Source: an uncultured Oscillospiraceae bacterium
GTDB taxonomy: Bacteria; Bacillota; Clostridia; Oscillospirales; Acutalibacteraceae
Reading direction: 5' to 3'
NCBI GenBank assembly: GCA_905192745.1
Contig: CAJJLZ010000041.1
Location: 1-13,842 of the forward strand
Length of the DNA stretch: 13,842 bases
Part shown: positions 13,835 to 13,842 of the stretch, piece after piece
How positions within the stretch are numbered: the first letter of the stretch is position 1
Layout of the letters: every line of letters starts with the position of its first letter
The notes under the pieces: model-generated
Told to the model about the DNA's origin: nothing
Seen by the model: only the letters and a program-made list of their open reading frames with translations
Database searches by the model: none
Position numbers and translations under genes: made by a program

Positions 13835-13842
13835 AGTCAAGC

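Overview
The window looks like part of the chromosome of a spore-forming, high-G+C member of the Clostridia (Oscillospiraceae/Ruminococcaceae-like). The grounds are a SleB-type spore cortex-lytic enzyme, a clostridial-type MecA adaptor, Rnf-family membrane proteins, and GC-rich coding sequence with Gram-positive ribosome binding sites. The assignment is inferred from gene content only. No rRNA, tRNA, CRISPR array or intact mobile element was seen.

Layout. (1) 1-1300 is an AT-rich island: one lipoprotein gene with two tandem beta-rich domains, followed by a perfect 19-bp palindrome that resembles a REP-type repeat. (2) 1395-2220 holds a minus-strand DUF2752 membrane protein with a strong promoter, then a roughly 300-bp intergenic stretch. 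That stretch carries a second strong promoter (for rpe) and a highly structured leader: a 12-bp hairpin followed by a predicted three-way junction. (3) rpe (ribulose-phosphate 3-epimerase, +) is followed by a terminator hairpin and by mecA (-). (4) From 3653 to 12844 ten genes run on the plus strand with short gaps or overlaps: rnfC, rnfD, rnfE and rnfA homologues, a membrane-anchored DUF4015 glycosidase-like protein, an amidohydrolase, a Cof-type HAD phosphatase, a VanZ-GtrA fusion, a CPBP protease and tadA. A 15-bp-stem bidirectional terminator closes the run. (5) sleB lies on the minus strand, convergent with tadA. The window ends in an A-rich tract and a consensus-like promoter pointing out of the window.

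The most unusual content is the Rnf-like cluster. It has C, D, E and A homologues in order, but rnfG (expected between D and E) and rnfB (expected after A) are absent. The remaining subunits have lost residues that define the normal electron path. RnfC lacks the glycine-rich NADH/FMN motif. RnfD has Ser where the FMN-bearing Thr is expected. Three of the four cysteines that bind the intramembrane iron-sulfur cluster of RnfA/RnfE are replaced. The reading frames, the membrane segments and both RnfC 4Fe-4S motifs are intact, so this looks like a repurposed reduced complex rather than a decayed pseudogene cluster. Its function is not known from the sequence.
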